47,692 nucleotides of DNA from Chitinimonas sp. BJB300 (GTDB lineage Bacteria > Pseudomonadota > Gammaproteobacteria > Burkholderiales > Chitinimonadaceae). Positions 42,928 through 47,692 of this stretch are shown here, one piece after another; within the stretch, counting starts at the first letter, position 1, and the number at the start of each line of letters is the position of its first letter. The notes under the pieces were generated by a model. The model saw nothing but the letters and a program-made list of their open reading frames with translations. It was not told where the DNA came from and made no database searches. The stretch is from the NCBI RefSeq assembly GCF_002735695.1, contig NZ_PDZH01000020.1:1-47692 (forward strand), in the 5' to 3' direction. A program made the position numbers and the translations under genes.

Positions 42928-44457
42928 TCAGACCTTGAACTGTTCAACTGAGATTTGTAGCCGTACTGCCAGCCGTGCGACTTCTTCACTGGCGACAGAG
43001 GTTTCAAGTGCGCCGCTGGCGGCCTCGGTAACCACTTTCTGGATTTGACGAATACTGTCTGTCACGTTCGTTACCACTTCGTCTTGTTGCGAGGATGCTG
43101 TGGCTATTTCTTCGTTCAGCTCAGCAATCTTGCGGGCTGATTCGGCCAAGTGCTGGATATTCAGGCCAGCTTCGCGTGCACGCTGTAGCCCCAAGGCGGC
43201 TTTCTCTTTGCTGGTGTTCATAACTGTCACTGCTTGGCGGCTGCCCTCCTGCAGTTCGGCGATTACCCGCTGGATTTCGGTAGTGGAGTCATGTGTACGG
43301 TTGGCCAGGGTACGGACTTCATCGGCAACTACCGCAAAGCCTCGGCCTGCCTCACCAGCGCGGGCAGCCTCGATGGCTGCGTTCAGAGCGAGCAGATTGG
43401 TCTGTTTGGCGATTTCATTGATTACCATCAGCACCGAGCCGATTTTTTGGCTGTTGGTTGCCAGATGGGCAATGACTTTCGAAGCATTGTCTACTTCAAC
43501 AGTCGCTTCACCGATGGTTCTGATGGCATCGTTTACAACGCTTTGGCCTTTTTCTGCTTCGATGTCGGCATAGTTGGCAGCTTCGGAGGCGGCACTGGTA
43601 TTGACTGTAATTTCGTGGACTTGGCGGCCTAGTTCACCGACTGCAATGACAACCGAGGCGCTTTCCTGCTGCTGTAACTGTATGCCCGCACTGCTTTGTT
43701 CCATGATGCGACTGGTTTGCTCGGCTGCCGCGGCCAGTTGTGGCGCTGTATCAGAAACTTGGCGCATGATGCCTTGTAGTCGTTCAACAAAAACATTAAA
43801 CGACTGGGACACATCGGCAAACTCATCCTTACCCACAATCCGAAGCCTACGGGTTAAGTCAGCAGAGCCAGAAGCTATTTCTTTCAATGCATCATTAAGT
43901 CGCTTAAGCGGCTTCAGGACGACGGCGGAGATACTGACGGATAAGGCCGCCGTCAAGATCAGGTCGACAATGATGATCTGTATCAGCAATACCCAAACAC
44001 TTTTCGTTAACGCAGCAGCAACCGAATCATGCAGGACATAGATATAGGCCTTGGCAACAACCTTCTTCTGGCCATTGTCATCAAACTGCAGCTCTATCTC
44101 ACGCATCACCCCCGGAATTTCGGCCTTGGCATCGGCAGGTATGGCCTTACCATCTGGGCCACGCATCAACCCAAGCAAGTGCTCCTTGCCATTATTCAGA
44201 CGTATGCCGCCAAAGACCTTGGCGGCCATCTCGGCCTCTAATACCTGCCCTATCTGTGTTTTATCAAAGTTCCAAATGGCCGCAGGCAGGCTCAACTGTA
44301 GTCGCACAGCCAGGGCGTCTGCCTGGTCCTCCAGGCTGGTCTCCAATTGAGACTTGGTTGCAAAATAGTTATATGACCCGAGCCCAGCCAAAACCAGCGA
44401 TACGATAAGGACAAAGAGAATATTCAGTCGCCCGCTGATGCTTTGGGTAAATGACAT
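42928..44457 (-). CDS. Methyl-accepting chemotaxis protein
   Basis: Inner-membrane chemoreceptor of 509 residues. A first membrane helix ([20 protein letters not shown], ~13-32), a short periplasmic region (~35-165), a second helix (~172-195), a HAMP domain ([23 protein letters not shown]) and a long cytosolic signalling coiled coil follow. The CheA/CheW-binding tip is [37 protein letters not shown]. No CheR-tethering pentapeptide is present at the C-terminus (ISVEQFKV). I chose the ATG at 44457 with GGGAGC 6 bases upstream. It is the first gene of a unit with two periplasmic binding proteins. Confidence 0.93.
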   Translation of the reverse strand: MSFTQSISGRLNILFVLIVSLVLAGLGSYNYFATKSQLETSLEDQADALAVRLQLSLPAAIWNFDKTQIGQVLEAEMAAKVFGGIRLNNGKEHLLGLMRGPDGKAIPADAKAEIPGVMREIELQFDDNGQKKVVAKAYIYVLHDSVAAALTKSVWVLLIQIIIVDLILTAALSVSISAVVLKPLKRLNDALKEIASGSADLTRRLRIVGKDEFADVSQSFNVFVERLQGIMRQVSDTAPQLAAAAEQTSRIMEQSSAGIQLQQQESASVVIAVGELGRQVHEITVNTSAASEAANYADIEAEKGQSVVNDAIRTIGEATVEVDNASKVIAHLATNSQKIGSVLMVINEIAKQTNLLALNAAIEAARAGEAGRGFAVVADEVRTLANRTHDSTTEIQRVIAELQEGSRQAVTVMNTSKEKAALGLQRAREAGLNIQHLAESARKIAELNEEIATASSQQDEVVTNVTDSIRQIQKVVTEAASGALETSVASEEVARLAVRLQISVEQFKV

Positions 44458-44654
44458 TGCCAGCTCCCATTGGTGTCCTACTTGTGACGTCGACAGCAAC
44501 CCCACACTGGAACATGAGTGACTTGGAAAAAATTAATTAGTCATACGGTTGTTTTTGAGCTTAGCTGGCAAAGCGGAAAAACCAAGGTTGACGGTGAACA
44601 AGAGCGGACTTTATGCGCCCTTATTCTGCTGTTTTATTTTCCTCGGACGCGCAC

Positions 44655-44681
44655 AACTAGGCTTTAACGATAAGCCCAGTT
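44655..44681 (-). terminator. Possible transcription end after thiC
   Basis: AACTAGGCTT (44655-44664) pairs with AAGCCCAGTT (44672-44681) with one mismatch. It lies 28 bp beyond the thiC stop. No T-run follows, so it is weak. Confidence 0.4.
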
Positions 44682-44708
44682 GTTGTACACACTGTGACGT
44701 AGTGAAGC

Positions 44709-46772
<2,064 letters not shown>

Positions 46773-46897
46773 TTTAGCAAGCGGAGTACTTGCCGAAGTG
46801 CTGTCAAGCTAAGGCAAGTATGAAATAATTACAAGAATTTGATTTGATTGCCAACGCCGCCTGCCAGAGCGGCTATTTCGTCTGGAAAGGAAGCCCC

Positions 46898-47548
46898 ATG
46901 GATTGGGAACAAGCCCGTTTCAATATGGTTGAGCAGCAGATTCGTCCTTGGGAAGTACTGGACATGACCGTACTCGCGCTGCTGTCGGAAGTGAAGCGTG
47001 AGAATTTCGTCCCTGCTGCGCGCCGCGACATGGCGTTGGTCGATATGGAAATTCCGTTGATTGCCGGGGCGAAGATGTGGCATCCCAAGCTGGAAGCCCG
47101 CGCTGTACAGGAAGTGGCCCTGACTGGGACGGAACGGGTACTGGAGATCGGTACGGGGTCGGGTTATCTGGCTGCACTGATGAGCAAATTAGCCAAACAG
47201 GTCTACTCGGTGGAAATCGATGCGGCCTTGGCCGACCAGGCGCGCAGCAACCTCGCGGCGGCTGGTATCCAGAACGTGACCGTGGAAGTGGGCGATGCCG
47301 CCAAAGGATGGAGCAAGTACGCACCCTACGATGTGATTGTCGCCACGGGTTCTTACCCAACGATACCGGCTTTTCTGTATGAACAATTGGCGGAAGGTGG
47401 CCGTTTGTTTGCCGTAGTGGGTGACGAGCCGGCGATGACTGCCAGTGTTTTCACCAAGGTGGCGGGTTCGATTAAACAAGAAAAACTGTTTGAGACCGTG
47501 ATTACACCGCTGGTCAATGCACCGCAGCCAGCCCGATTCGAGTTCTGA
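46898..47548 (+). CDS. Protein-L-isoaspartate O-methyltransferase family
   Basis: A 216-residue SAM methyltransferase of the PCMT family, which repairs isoaspartyl damage in proteins. It begins DWEQARFNMVEQQIRPWEV, then FVPAARRDMALVDMEIPL, and has motif I VLEIGTGSGYLAALMSKLA and motif II YSVEIDAALADQA. The usual Pcm stretch after the start is shortened and WHPK replaces the more common substrate-loop sequence, as in the divergent betaproteobacterial copies, so true isoaspartyl activity is less certain. AAGGAAG precedes the ATG at 46898. The transposase reading frame begins 60 bp after its stop. Confidence 0.85.
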   Translation: MDWEQARFNMVEQQIRPWEVLDMTVLALLSEVKRENFVPAARRDMALVDMEIPLIAGAKMWHPKLEARAVQEVALTGTERVLEIGTGSGYLAALMSKLAKQVYSVEIDAALADQARSNLAAAGIQNVTVEVGDAAKGWSKYAPYDVIVATGSYPTIPAFLYEQLAEGGRLFAVVGDEPAMTASVFTKVAGSIKQEKLFETVITPLVNAPQPARFEF

Positions 47549-47607
47549 TCTGCGCACGGTATTGCTCAATAACTGATGTTACGCAGTGCATACGATAACC
47601 TGTCGCC

Positions 47608-47692
47608 ATGAAGAACAAAGAACTCGATTTGTACACCGACTATTTGCTGAGCACGTTTGGTGCGGCGACAGCAACGGGCTTGTCGGCGATGG
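47608..47692 (+). CDS. IS701-family transposase, 5' part only
   Basis: The ATG at 47608 opens a frame reading KNKELDLYTDYLLSTF followed by GAATATGLSAM up to the window edge, which matches the N-terminus of IS701-type DDE transposases. The rest lies outside. The left end of the element should lie between the Pcm stop (47548) and the ATG; CTGATGTTACGCAGTGC near 47572-47588 is a candidate, but the other end is needed to confirm it. Confidence 0.65.
   Translation, partial: MKNKELDLYTDYLLSTFGAATATGLSAM

Noticed and set aside
46783-46807. Sigma-70 promoter for thiC (TTGACA on the minus strand at 46802-46807)
   Set aside because: The -35 is perfect but no acceptable -10 lies at 16-18 bp, so I did not list it as a feature.

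Overview
The window reads as a piece of chromosome from a Gram-negative betaproteobacterium of moderate-to-high GC. The pointers are: a regulatory phosphotransferase cluster (EIIA-Man, HPr, EI) just downstream of glutathione synthesis genes; gshA of the proteobacterial single-domain type; a PEP-CTERM protein behind a sigma-54 promoter; outer-membrane lipoproteins; and LPS-core type glycosyltransferases. The genus cannot be fixed from sequence alone. Most of the window is ordinary core chromosome in short operons. The accessory or unusual material lies mainly in the first 13 kb and at the two edges.

Left part (1-5.3 kb): the 3' end of a group II intron (domains V and VI) opens the window, followed by a Leu/Phe/Val-type amino-acid dehydrogenase, a long inverted repeat, and an unrecognised 343-aa protein. 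An AT-rich leader then carries a near-consensus sigma-54 promoter and drives a PEP-CTERM surface protein. A near-identical 16-bp dyad box occurs once upstream of that promoter and twice downstream of the gene. A SAM methyltransferase broken by a one-base frameshift follows, then a 142-bp palindromic repeat with perfect 18-bp terminal inverted repeats.

Middle (5.3-23 kb): a LysE-type exporter, an amino-acid binding protein, grxD, prmC overlapped by an EAL-domain gene, mgtE, then gshA - HDOD gene - gshB, with a second copy of the 142-bp repeat between gshA and the HDOD gene. The regulatory PTS (EIIA, HPr, EI) runs directly into a heptosyltransferase. A GT2 glycosyltransferase, parE, an orphan LacI-type regulator and an initiator tRNA with its own promoter and terminator follow.

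Right part (23-47.7 kb): MipA/OmpV, a YcaQ-like DNA glycosylase, YaeQ, a small secreted protein, a long aminopeptidase P, a YgiQ radical-SAM enzyme with slyX, an AstE/ASPA-family zinc enzyme, and a set likely to act on the cell wall (DppA-like binding protein, DigH-like GHL10 lipoprotein, AmiD-like amidase lipoprotein). Next are a 946-aa FAD/Fe-S D-2-hydroxyacid dehydrogenase fusion, a 5'-nucleotidase lipoprotein, and a three-gene unit of one chemoreceptor plus two periplasmic binding proteins without any permease. The window ends with thiC under a TPP riboswitch, a Pcm-like methyltransferase, and the first codons of an IS701-type transposase cut off by the edge.

No CRISPR array, prophage or obvious new defence system was found. 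The most interesting signals are the PEP-CTERM gene with its sigma-54 promoter and repeated dyad box, the full-length-palindrome MITE-like repeat family, the chemoreceptor/binding-protein unit, and the 343-aa protein of unknown family.
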